NCBI GenBank assembly: GCA_937967705.1
Contig: CALCJG010000325.1
Coordinates: 1-17,505, forward strand
DNA: 17,505 nucleotides
Direction: 5' to 3'
Origin: an uncultured Spirochaetia bacterium
Lineage (GTDB): Bacteria > Spirochaetota > UBA4802 > JAGODF01
Part shown: piece by piece, positions 1 to 6,280 of the stretch
Position numbering within the stretch: position 1 is the first letter of the stretch
Layout of the letters: each line of letters starts with the position of its first letter
The notes under the pieces: generated by a model
What the model saw: the letters and a program-made list of their open reading frames with translations, nothing else
Told to the model about the DNA's origin: nothing
The model's database searches: none
Made by a program: the position numbers and the translations under genes

Positions 1-329
1 CACCTACCTCCGTGATAGCCGGTATGGGGCTCGATAAGGATGTGGCGCTCATAACCGATGGCAGGTTTTCCGGGGCAACCAGGGGCGCTTCCATTGGACA
101 CATCTCTCCGGAAGCTGCTGCAGGAGGGCCGATCGCCGTCATCCAGGAGGGTGATATCATCGAGATAGATATTCCGGCATATAAAATCAGCGTCAAACTC
201 ACTAATGAGGAGATACAGAGACGGCTGAAAGCCTGGAAAGCCCCCAAGCCCAACATTACCCGGGGATACATGAACCGCTATGCCAAGCTGGTATCCTCCG
301 CGGATAAAGGAGCGGTTTTCGAACTCTGA
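1..329 (+). CDS. ilvD: Dihydroxy-acid dehydratase, C-terminal part (5' end outside window)
   Basis: This is the last ~109 codons of dihydroxy-acid dehydratase, the Fe-S enzyme that dehydrates 2,3-dihydroxy acids to 2-keto acids in isoleucine and valine synthesis in the cytoplasm. The frame is open from the window edge (first full codon at base 3), so the GTG at 12 is internal and not the start. The fragment carries the family's C-terminal signature: [18 protein letters not shown] followed by ATRGASIGH, where the serine of DGRFSG is the proposed catalytic base. Next come the EGGPIA-like AAAGGPIAV and [10 protein letters not shown] segments, then the terminal [18 protein letters not shown] block. 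The N-terminal cluster-binding cysteines lie outside the window. The gene converges on the exonuclease gene across only 30 bases, which hold GC-rich short inverted repeats but no convincing terminator. Identification is near certain. Confidence 0.97.
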   Translation, partial: PTSVIAGMGLDKDVALITDGRFSGATRGASIGHISPEAAAGGPIAVIQEGDIIEIDIPAYKISVKLTNEEIQRRLKAWKAPKPNITRGYMNRYAKLVSSADKGAVFEL

Positions 330-359
330 GAACCGGTCGAGCCGGATACCCGACTCCGT

Positions 360-1172
360 TTAAGGCCAGGGTATCCAGTCTCCCCAGTTTTCCAGATATT
401 CTCTGAAGGCGCTAATGGTCGATGACTTGGTAGTCAAGTAATTCTTGGTTTCTTTGACGATATCTTGTTCCCTTTGAATCGTAAGCTCGCCAAGCAGGAC
501 ACGGCTCCTCAGGAATACAAAATAGGTATCCAGGACATCATGGATGCAGTAGTCGTTGATTTCCCTCAACTGCCCCTTAACGAACATATCATAGACTTCA
601 TCCCCTTTGGTTTCCATCTTTCCGGGTTTACCCAAAACCTTTGCCAGGAGATTTAATCCTCCGTTCATCCGGATTGCATTGTAATTCGAAAGCCAGTCAT
701 GAAGATCGATATGTTTGGTACCATAGCGGAAGCGTGAAGCAAATTTGTCCTTGAAATGCCGCTGGGCACTGATTCCATATCGAAAGGCCATCAGTTCCAT
801 GAGGGGGATGTCAAATCCCCTTCCGTTGAAGGTTACCAGCGAGGCGTTCTTGTAAATCTTCTCAACCCCCATCCAGAAAAGCCGGGTCATTTCTTCAGGC
901 CGGAAATCCGGATCATCCAGCAGGACAATCTCACCAAGCGTAAAATCCTCGAAAACCTTTGCTACACAAAGAGAGATGGGGTACTGGAAAGTAACAGGGA
1001 TGAAAAAACTAGTTCCGCCTGAACTCTCCAGTATTTCCTCCTGGTATTTTGCCACAGCTTCCTTGTCATCCATCTCCTGCCCCGGATACCGGACCTTCTT
1101 TATTAAGCGGGGATCGGGTACGGACTCAATATCAAAAACAAGATATTTTACTGCATCAGGGTTAATATTCAT
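360..1172 (-). CDS. PolB-like predicted 3'-5' exonuclease (DEDDy family)
   Basis: 270-residue stand-alone nuclease related to the proofreading domain of family B DNA polymerases. All three exonuclease motifs are visible: Exo I LVFDIES with D14 and E16, Exo II FNGRGFD with D121, and Exo III YCIHD with Y208 and D212. That is the DEDDy arrangement, expected to bind two metal ions and remove nucleotides from 3' ends. No polymerase domain follows, and the length fits the single-domain family. The physiological substrate is unknown; a role in DNA repair or processing is inference. It starts at ATG 1172, downstream of a hairpin at about 1200-1226 that may end the preceding HEAT-repeat transcript, so it may use its own promoter, but I cannot point to a clear one. 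It converges on ilvD. Confidence 0.88.
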   Translation of the reverse strand: MNINPDAVKYLVFDIESVPDPRLIKKVRYPGQEMDDKEAVAKYQEEILESSGGTSFFIPVTFQYPISLCVAKVFEDFTLGEIVLLDDPDFRPEEMTRLFWMGVEKIYKNASLVTFNGRGFDIPLMELMAFRYGISAQRHFKDKFASRFRYGTKHIDLHDWLSNYNAIRMNGGLNLLAKVLGKPGKMETKGDEVYDMFVKGQLREINDYCIHDVLDTYFVFLRSRVLLGELTIQREQDIVKETKNYLTTKSSTISAFREYLENWGDWIPWP

Positions 1173-1196
1173 CGAATCATCCCGTAATTAAATAAT

Positions 1197-1230
1197 AAAG
1201 GCATGTACCTATTTCGGATACATGCCCTTC
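1197..1230 (-). terminator. Hairpin after the HEAT-repeat gene, possible weak terminator
   Basis: An 8-bp perfect inverted repeat, GGCATGTA (1200-1207) and TACATGCC (1219-1226), encloses an 11-base loop whose CC/GG can extend the stem past one bulge. On the minus strand it lies 50 bases after the HEAT-gene stop and is followed by TTTATTATTT, an interrupted T-tract. It could be a weak intrinsic terminator or an attenuator ahead of the exonuclease gene. Confidence 0.5.
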
Positions 1231-1275
1231 ATTTTATCTCTTGTGTATGGTAATTATCTTACAGCGAGATGGGAA

Positions 1276-1758
1276 TTATTTTTCTTTATACTTTTCTTCC
1301 AGTTTCTTAACAAAATCCAGAATAAAAGGATCGGATTCAGAAGCCTTAGCTTTATCGAGAACTTCCTTATCCTCTTTCTTGTCCAGACCAATTCTGGAAA
1401 TGGACAGGAGAGCGGTATACCTGACATCGGCACTCTGGTCATTGATCAACCTGTCTTTTAATACATCCAGGGCCGATTTATTCCCAATATAGCCTAATGC
1501 CATGGCCGCATAAACCCTTACTTTATCTCTTTTGTCATTCTTCAGCAGGTTTTTCAACTGTGGAATGGCGCTCTCTTCCTTTTCCTTGCGCCCCAGGTAA
1601 TCCGCCGCTTCAATGATCTTCGCTTCGTCATTGCTGGAAAGATCAGCGATATATTCTTTAGTCGATTTCTCTTTGGGTTCTTCTTTCTTTTTATCGGCAG
1701 CACTCAGAAGAGATACCGCTACAAACAGGCATAGTACAACAAGCGCAATTCTTTTCAT
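1276..1758 (-). CDS. Exported HEAT-repeat protein
   Basis: 160-residue protein with a signal peptide: MKR, then a hydrophobic run to about residue 19, then LLSAAD, which fits signal peptidase I cleavage near residue 20-21. There is no lipobox cysteine at the cleavage site (the only cysteine, C10, is inside the hydrophobic core), so a soluble periplasmic protein is more likely than a lipoprotein. After a very charged linker rich in Lys and Glu, residues ~34-158 form helical repeats of HEAT type: 'EAADYLGRK..ESAIPQLKNLL' then 'VRVYAAMALGYIG..ALDVLKDRL' then 'VRYTALLSISRIG'. HEAT repeats are protein-protein scaffolds, and no enzymatic motif is visible. ATG 1758 is preceded by AGGTGA three bases upstream. 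A sigma70-like promoter lies ~65 bases upstream. The partner is unknown. Confidence 0.82.
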   Translation of the reverse strand: MKRIALVVLCLFVAVSLLSAADKKKEEPKEKSTKEYIADLSSNDEAKIIEAADYLGRKEKEESAIPQLKNLLKNDKRDKVRVYAAMALGYIGNKSALDVLKDRLINDQSADVRYTALLSISRIGLDKKEDKEVLDKAKASESDPFILDFVKKLEEKYKEK

Positions 1759-2059
1759 GGTTCACCTCATTTTTATTGTGAATGGGAATAAATATAAAAA
1801 TTTCATCAAGAACTATTAAACAAGTATCTCATGAACAATCAATTATGTCAATCCTTTTTATCCCGGAAAAACCTTTTTTCAATCGTGACCCCTATATCCT
1901 GTAAGCAGCAAGACTAAGGGATTACTGGTGAAATTATCCGTTTTTTTATTGAATATCTAGGGTGCTTTGATAAACAGTGTTTCCGTTCAGCCTTACATGC
2001 CATCAACCATCTAAAATCTTGTAAGGATGACAACTCTATAGGCAACAGGAAAAATACCC
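1759..2059. other. Divergent intergenic region (301 bases)
   Basis: This AT-rich spacer separates the leftward HEAT-repeat gene from the rightward S1-domain gene. It contains the leftward promoter at 1823-1851. On the + strand it contains a small imperfect hairpin (GGATTA 1919-1924 with TTATCC 1934-1939, one mismatch) followed by seven Ts (1941-1947), which looks like a weak terminator or attenuator. For the rightward gene I find no pair of boxes at good spacing; TTGAAT at 1949-1954 has no matching -10. The region holds no coding frame I would support. Confidence 0.6.
1823..1851 (-). promoter_or_regulatory. Sigma70-like promoter for the HEAT-repeat gene
   Basis: On the minus strand a perfect TTGACA (1846-1851) is followed after exactly 17 bases by GATACT (1823-1828, four of six matches to TATAAT). 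Transcription would begin near 1816, giving a leader of about 58 bases before ATG 1758. The -35 box and spacing are good, the -10 box is moderate. Confidence 0.55.
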
Positions 2060-3514
2060 ATGAGCCAAAACAATGACATACCTCAGAACGAACAGGAAGA
2101 CTTCGAAAAACTGCTGGAAGACTCTCTTTCCCGCAAGGATGATTTCACCATTGGTGATGAGGTCCAGGGAAAAATCGTCTATGTCTCAAAGGAATATGCC
2201 TTTGTAGACATTACCGGAAAGAGTGAAGCGATAATAGACATCAAGGAGTTTACCGATGACGAGGGAACGGTTAACATCCAGGTGGGGGATAGCGTTAAAG
2301 CTTATATAGTAAAGCGTCAGTCGGGTGAAATCCTTCTGACCACAACCATCGGTATTGGTCATGCATCCCCGGAGCTTCTCGAGAAGGCCTATCGATATAC
2401 AATCCCGGTTCAGGGTACAGTCATAGGAACAGTCAAGGGGGGATATCAGGTCTCGGTTTCCGGAATCCACTGTTTTTGCCCCATATCCCAGATAGACCTC
2501 CGGGGAGCCGGCAAGACCGAGGATTATCTGCAAAAATCCTTTACCTTCAAGATAACCCAGTTTACTGAGAAAGGGAAAAATATCATACTATCGAGAAGAG
2601 CTCTCCTCGAAGAGAAGAAGGAGATGCGGGAAAAAGCCATCTTCAGCAGTGTCAAGGAAGGTGATGTCATTTCTGGTCAAATCGCATCTTTACAGAATTT
2701 TGGGATTCTTGTCGATCTCGACGGAATGGAGGCATTGATACCTCGTTCCGAGATTTCCTGGAGCCGTAATGCCGACATGGAAGAGTTCAAACCGGGAGAT
2801 GCCATTACCGCAAAGGTTCTTTCCATGGAGGAGAAGGAAAACAAGAGAATCATTCTCAGTCTCAAACAGATGCAACCCGAACCCTGGTCCCATATCGGTT
2901 CGTACAAATCAGGTCTGGAGTTGGATGGCAGGGTGACTAATATTATTAAAAGTGGAGCCTTCGTAGAGATGGAACCGGGTATCGAAGGATTTATTCCCGT
3001 CTCCCGCATGAGTCTGGTCAAGAGGGTCAATCGTCCAGAAGATGTTGTCTCTAAAGGGGATATCGTCAGTGTACGCATTCTGGAGATTCGCAAGGAGGAG
3101 AGGAGAATATCGCTTGAGCTCATCACCGATGAGCCTGACCCCTGGAAGCTTTCCCAGGCCGATTTGAAAGGTAAAATCTTAGGTGCCACGGTCGAATCTT
3201 CCCGCTTTCCCGGGTTGACGGTGCGCCTCGAAAACGGCATGCAGGGATTTATACCCAAAGACGAACTCATCAGCGCCAAGGGCGACATTCAGAACCTATA
3301 CCCGACCGGCGCCGAGCTCAGGGTCGTCATTAAAAGCCTCAATCAGTCCGAAAAGAAATTAATTGCCAGCGAGAGGGACGCCCTGAAGGAAAAGGAACGG
3401 AAGGAGTATGAACAGTTCGTAACAGGTAATGCCCCCTCGGAATCAGTGGCAACCCTTGGCAACATATTTAAGACAAAATTCGATGAAATTCAGAAAAAGA
3501 TAAACAAACCCTGA
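2060..3514 (+). CDS. Five-S1-domain RNA-binding protein (S1-like, paralogue of rpsA)
   Basis: 484-residue cytoplasmic protein built from five S1 (OB-fold) RNA-binding repeats at about residues 31-95, 115-180, 199-268, 284-354 and 370-436. Repeats 3 and 4 are the most typical ('GDVISGQIASLQNFGILVDL', 'GRVTNIIKSGAFVEMEPG'); 2 and 5 are more diverged. An acidic N-terminal tail and a charged linker flank the repeats. The end, SVATLGNIFKTKF, resembles the end of the RpsA homologue encoded at 8512. The window has a fuller six-repeat S1 elsewhere, so this one is probably an accessory ribosomal-protein-S1-like factor acting on mRNA or the ribosome; the exact role is unknown. ATG 2060 has only a weak AGGA nine bases upstream. 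The downstream 112-residue gene begins one base after the stop, so the two are very likely co-translated. Confidence 0.85.
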   Translation: MSQNNDIPQNEQEDFEKLLEDSLSRKDDFTIGDEVQGKIVYVSKEYAFVDITGKSEAIIDIKEFTDDEGTVNIQVGDSVKAYIVKRQSGEILLTTTIGIGHASPELLEKAYRYTIPVQGTVIGTVKGGYQVSVSGIHCFCPISQIDLRGAGKTEDYLQKSFTFKITQFTEKGKNIILSRRALLEEKKEMREKAIFSSVKEGDVISGQIASLQNFGILVDLDGMEALIPRSEISWSRNADMEEFKPGDAITAKVLSMEEKENKRIILSLKQMQPEPWSHIGSYKSGLELDGRVTNIIKSGAFVEMEPGIEGFIPVSRMSLVKRVNRPEDVVSKGDIVSVRILEIRKEERRISLELITDEPDPWKLSQADLKGKILGATVESSRFPGLTVRLENGMQGFIPKDELISAKGDIQNLYPTGAELRVVIKSLNQSEKKLIASERDALKEKERKEYEQFVTGNAPSESVATLGNIFKTKFDEIQKKINKP

Positions 3515-3515
3515 A

Positions 3516-3854
3516 ATGATCAAGTTGAAGAACGGGGCGGAAATCCCGTACAACGAGGATTATGATGTTTTTTATCAAAACCTGATGGATACGATTGTTA
3601 AAATGTCTTCCCGGGAAGCGAGGGAACTCATTAAACCCGACGACGCTCCTGGAGTTTTCAACGAACATCTGCTGAAAGAGATTATGGACAACTGCATATA
3701 CGTGGTCCATCAGATCTTCCAGATGACTCAGGAAAATGAAAACCTCGCAAAATTCATCGTTACCGGCTGCCTATTCAACTCCATCATTCTATCTCTGCAG
3801 CATTTGAGAAACACACCTACCCTCGACAGTAAGAATGATGAAACTGTGCATTGA
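3516..3854 (+). CDS. Uncharacterised 112-residue protein coupled to the S1-like gene
   Basis: I do not recognise this protein. It is soluble and predicted largely helical: a short beta-like start (MIKLKNGAEIPY), then helices including VKMSSREARELIK, LLKEIMDNCIYVVHQIF and FIVTGCLFNSIILSLQHL, with a polar tail. No signal peptide, metal motif or catalytic signature is evident. It starts one base after the S1-like gene's stop (TGA-A-ATG) and has no Shine-Dalgarno of its own, which argues for translational coupling and a functional link with the S1 protein. The + strand frame is the real one: its codons are ordinary, and overlapping minus-strand frames do not resemble any family. Its TGA directly abuts the stop of the convergent CheX-like gene. 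The function is unknown. Confidence 0.72.
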   Translation: MIKLKNGAEIPYNEDYDVFYQNLMDTIVKMSSREARELIKPDDAPGVFNEHLLKEIMDNCIYVVHQIFQMTQENENLAKFIVTGCLFNSIILSLQHLRNTPTLDSKNDETVH

Positions 3855-4286
3855 TCAAAGGTCCGCGAGGTAGATGCTGAAACACCCCATCCGGGAGGAG
3901 AAGGAGAGATTGCTTCCCCCGGCATGTCTGTGATCTGACCTGACCGGCACGGAAAGTCCACCGGGATGCTGGCAGGAAGACAGTGCGGTGCCCGCTATGA
4001 TATTGGCCATTTCACTTATGATATCATAGGCCATCTGATCGTTCTTGGCATCGTTATTATCAGTCAGCCTGCCCATGACATGACGCACGGTATCCCTTTC
4101 CATGAACAGAGACATTCTCTTAGGCCCTTCGCATTCGACCAGCATATCGACACCCAGAACATCCCGGTCCCCGCTCATCGGTAATGTCTTTTTGTATATT
4201 CTGCTGCCGAAAAATATCTTAAAAACCTTTCTTGCCGATTTTTCCAACGCTTGTTGCAGTTCCATCGCAGTTTGCCCCCGGTTCAT
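3855..4286 (-). CDS. cheX: CheX-like chemotaxis phosphatase
   Basis: 143-residue protein of the CheX/CheC/FliY phosphatase group, which hydrolyses the aspartyl phosphate of CheY-P in the cytoplasm. The diagnostic helix is DIISEMANIIAG, with the E-x-x-N catalytic pair at E92 and N95. Upstream residues 40-75 (GVDMLVECEGPKRMSLFM) fit the family's central sheet. The C-terminal part is shorter than usual, SVPVRSDHRHAGGSNLSF then GCFSIYLADL. It still ends in a plausible beta-strand, so I read it as intact rather than frameshifted. It is the last gene of the acpP-rnc-Nudix-aroB-STAS run, 101 bases after the STAS gene. ATG 4286 lacks a clear Shine-Dalgarno; the ATG at residue 8 is an alternative. It might serve a receiver other than CheY. 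Confidence 0.7.
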   Translation of the reverse strand: MNRGQTAMELQQALEKSARKVFKIFFGSRIYKKTLPMSGDRDVLGVDMLVECEGPKRMSLFMERDTVRHVMGRLTDNNDAKNDQMAYDIISEMANIIAGTALSSCQHPGGLSVPVRSDHRHAGGSNLSFSSRMGCFSIYLADL

Positions 4287-4387
4287 TATACTCTGTTATA
4301 TTATTCGGAGGTTACTTGAGAGTTATAAAGCAGATTTTGATTTTAAAAGCAGGGGATATCGGGGGGTGATACTTTCGAGTGTAGGCA

Positions 4388-4738
4388 TCAGGTGTAATAT
4401 CTGAGTTTCATCTGTCCTTCCTCGATACTCTCTACGAAAATGAAATACTCATAGAGATCCAGCACATCTATCATTTTCTGCAGATGATCTCGCAATCCCA
4501 TGACAAGTATCCTCTTGTTCTTCTGCCTAGCCTCAATACAGAGCGTAACCAGGGAATCCAGCCCGGAGGAGGTGATCAATTGCACATCTCTCATGTTTAG
4601 GATCACATTGCTTTTTTGGATCAGATCGCTGATCACCATCTCCAGCTCATCCCGCGAGGCATTGGAGATATTGCCGTTAAGGTTAACCACCTTAATGCCC
4701 TCATGGTCCATAACCGTATAGTTGAGGTTGGCTTTCAA
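4388..4738 (-). CDS. STAS-domain anti-sigma factor antagonist-like protein
   Basis: 116-residue single STAS domain of the SpoIIAA/RsbV type. The N-terminal strands (NYTVMDHEGIKVVNLNGNIS) are followed by helix 1 and the core strand SNVILNMRDVQLITSSGLDSL. The serine pair S57-S58 sits where SpoIIAA-type proteins are phosphorylated by their cognate serine kinase. In partner-switching systems the unphosphorylated form binds an anti-sigma factor or kinase and frees its target. No RsbW-like kinase, PP2C phosphatase or sigma factor gene is in the window, so the partner is encoded elsewhere. It lies 16 bases after aroB and is followed by the CheX-like gene, an arrangement suggesting a signalling pair. 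The family call is firm and the pathway is not known. Confidence 0.85.
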   Translation of the reverse strand: MKANLNYTVMDHEGIKVVNLNGNISNASRDELEMVISDLIQKSNVILNMRDVQLITSSGLDSLVTLCIEARQKNKRILVMGLRDHLQKMIDVLDLYEYFIFVESIEEGQMKLRYYT

Positions 4739-4754
4739 GGTATAATACCCTCGG

Positions 4755-5837
4755 TTACAGTTCTTTGATTACTTCTGAAAGCAGGACGGGATCAACCTTT
4801 TGATTATAAACAGGATGCCCGATCCCTTCAAGGAGCACGAAATTAATTGTACCCGCAACATTCTTTTTATCATATTTCATGTGTTCCATGATAGTCTCAG
4901 GGGGAAATGAATAACCGCCCGAAATCAATTGATATCTTCTAACCAGATCTGTATACAATTCCATATCCTCCCGGTTGATAAAACCCATTTTAAGGGAAAT
5001 ATTCATGGCTGCTTTCAATCCCAGGGCAACTGCCTCACCATGGGATATCCCCCGGTATTCCAGAAATGATTCAATAGCGTGACCCACAGTATGCCCGAAA
5101 TTAAGAATAGCACGCAGACCCGATTCCTTTTCATCCCGGGACACAACGGAAACTTTAAAACCTGCAGAGAGATAGACTGTTTCGGCCATGACCTCATCCT
5201 TTTTTATGGATGTAATGTCATGCTTGAGCAAAAGGGACAGGAGTTCGGCCTGTCCGATCAGGGCGTGTTTTACTGTTTCGGTTATTCCGTTTCTCAGTTC
5301 CTTCTCCGGGAGTGTGCCTAAAAAAACCGTGTCTGAAATAACGGTTCTTGGCTGATGGAAAGCACCTATGATGTTCTTGCCGGCGGAAATGTTTACAGCC
5401 ACTTTCCCGCCTATGCTGGAATCCACCATGGCAAGAAGGGTTGTCGGAATATGGACAACCTTAAAACCCCGCATGTAAGAGGCCGCAAGATAACCTGCGA
5501 AATCACCAACGACCCCCCCACCGACCGCGATTAAACAGGAGTGACGGGTAAATCCTCCCTTCAATAGTTTGGAGAAATAGTCTTCGGCATATTGGTAGTT
5601 TTTGTACTCCTCCCCGTCCTGCATCAGAAAAATATCGTCGGTCGAAATACATCGGAAAGCGGACTCAATATAGGATCCGTGCAGATCCATGACCCTTTCG
5701 CTGGCAAAGAGTCCGATTTTATCAGAGTTAACAACATCATCAGGATAACTCACAGCGTGCAAAATATCCTTTCCCACGGTTATTTCATAGGAATCCCTTT
5801 CGGTTACCACTTTTAGTTTTTTTATAAAGGCATCCAT
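4755..5837 (-). CDS. aroB: 3-dehydroquinate synthase
   Basis: 360 residues, the normal size for AroB. It converts DAHP to 3-dehydroquinate, the second step of the shikimate pathway, in the cytoplasm using NAD+ and a divalent metal. The NAD-binding segment is AVGGGVVGDFAGYLAA (104-119), followed by PTTLLAMVDSSIGGKVAVN (131-149). The metal ligands are recognisable as E187 in ITETVKHAL, H249 in NFGHTVGHAIE and H266 in SHGEAVALGLKA. The start ATG 5837 overlaps the end of the Nudix gene by 16 bases, so the two are co-translated. DAHP synthase, which supplies its substrate, is in the other minus-strand block at 11797. Nothing is missing or unusual. Confidence 0.97.
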   Translation of the reverse strand: MDAFIKKLKVVTERDSYEITVGKDILHAVSYPDDVVNSDKIGLFASERVMDLHGSYIESAFRCISTDDIFLMQDGEEYKNYQYAEDYFSKLLKGGFTRHSCLIAVGGGVVGDFAGYLAASYMRGFKVVHIPTTLLAMVDSSIGGKVAVNISAGKNIIGAFHQPRTVISDTVFLGTLPEKELRNGITETVKHALIGQAELLSLLLKHDITSIKKDEVMAETVYLSAGFKVSVVSRDEKESGLRAILNFGHTVGHAIESFLEYRGISHGEAVALGLKAAMNISLKMGFINREDMELYTDLVRRYQLISGGYSFPPETIMEHMKYDKKNVAGTINFVLLEGIGHPVYNQKVDPVLLSEVIKEL

Positions 5838-6280
5838 GGCTTTCTGCGGTATCTTACCTCTATTTCGTCATTTCGGAGTATCGATTTAATGTCCTCCCGA
5901 ATATCCGGGAAAATCCTTATTCCATCCAGTTCGTTCTGATTGAAAAACCGAAAATCATGGAGACGGCGTTCAGTACCCAAAACCATCTCATCACTTACGA
6001 AATCACATCGAAAGAAGAGATGGACGATATGCCTTTTCCCCGTCGGTTCAATTGAATCACATGTGAATATCAAATCATCAACAACCACATCCACATTAAG
6101 CTCTTCCTTCAATTCGCGTTTCAGAGCATCCGGCAGAGTCTCGCCATACTCCACCCCCCCGCCGGGAAGCAACCAGTAGATGTGATTCTTTTTCTTGTGA
6201 GCTATGAGGAGAATATGATCATCGCGAATGAGGATGGCCGAAACGCGAACCCTCAAATTATTCATACCGAAAAATTTCAA
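5822..6280 (-). CDS. Nudix hydrolase
   Basis: 152-residue Nudix-fold pyrophosphohydrolase, cleaving a nucleoside diphosphate linked to some other group. The Nudix box runs from G41 to V63: G41, E47, then R55-E56-L-K-E59-E60, matching GX5EX7REUXEEXGU except that the final glycine is asparagine (N62). The metal-binding glutamates are present, so activity is expected; the substrate cannot be read from sequence. The start given is TTG 6280, which overlaps the rnc stop (TTGA) and has GGTGA nine bases upstream inside the rnc end. The in-frame ATG at 6265 (MNNLRVRVSAIL) is the alternative and keeps the whole domain. The gene sits between rnc and aroB and overlaps both, so it is part of that operon. 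Confidence 0.85.
   Translation of the reverse strand: MKFFGMNNLRVRVSAILIRDDHILLIAHKKKNHIYWLLPGGGVEYGETLPDALKRELKEELNVDVVVDDLIFTCDSIEPTGKRHIVHLFFRCDFVSDEMVLGTERRLHDFRFFNQNELDGIRIFPDIREDIKSILRNDEIEVRYRRKPWMPL

Noticed and set aside
330..359. GC-rich inverted repeats between ilvD and the exonuclease gene as a bidirectional terminator
   Set aside because: The stems are only four to five pairs with alternatives, and the following T-run is three bases; too weak to call.
2677..3288. A 203-codon minus-strand open frame opposite the second S1 gene
   Set aside because: The + strand frame encodes clear S1 repeats; the minus frame is Ser/Arg/Leu-rich and matches nothing.
3855..3980. Possible frameshift in the C-terminal part of the CheX-like gene
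   Set aside because: The region after the E-x-x-N helix is short and unusual, but the frame ends in a plausible strand (GCFSIYLADL). The alternative frames give Pro/Ser-rich or unrelated sequence, so no frameshift is called.
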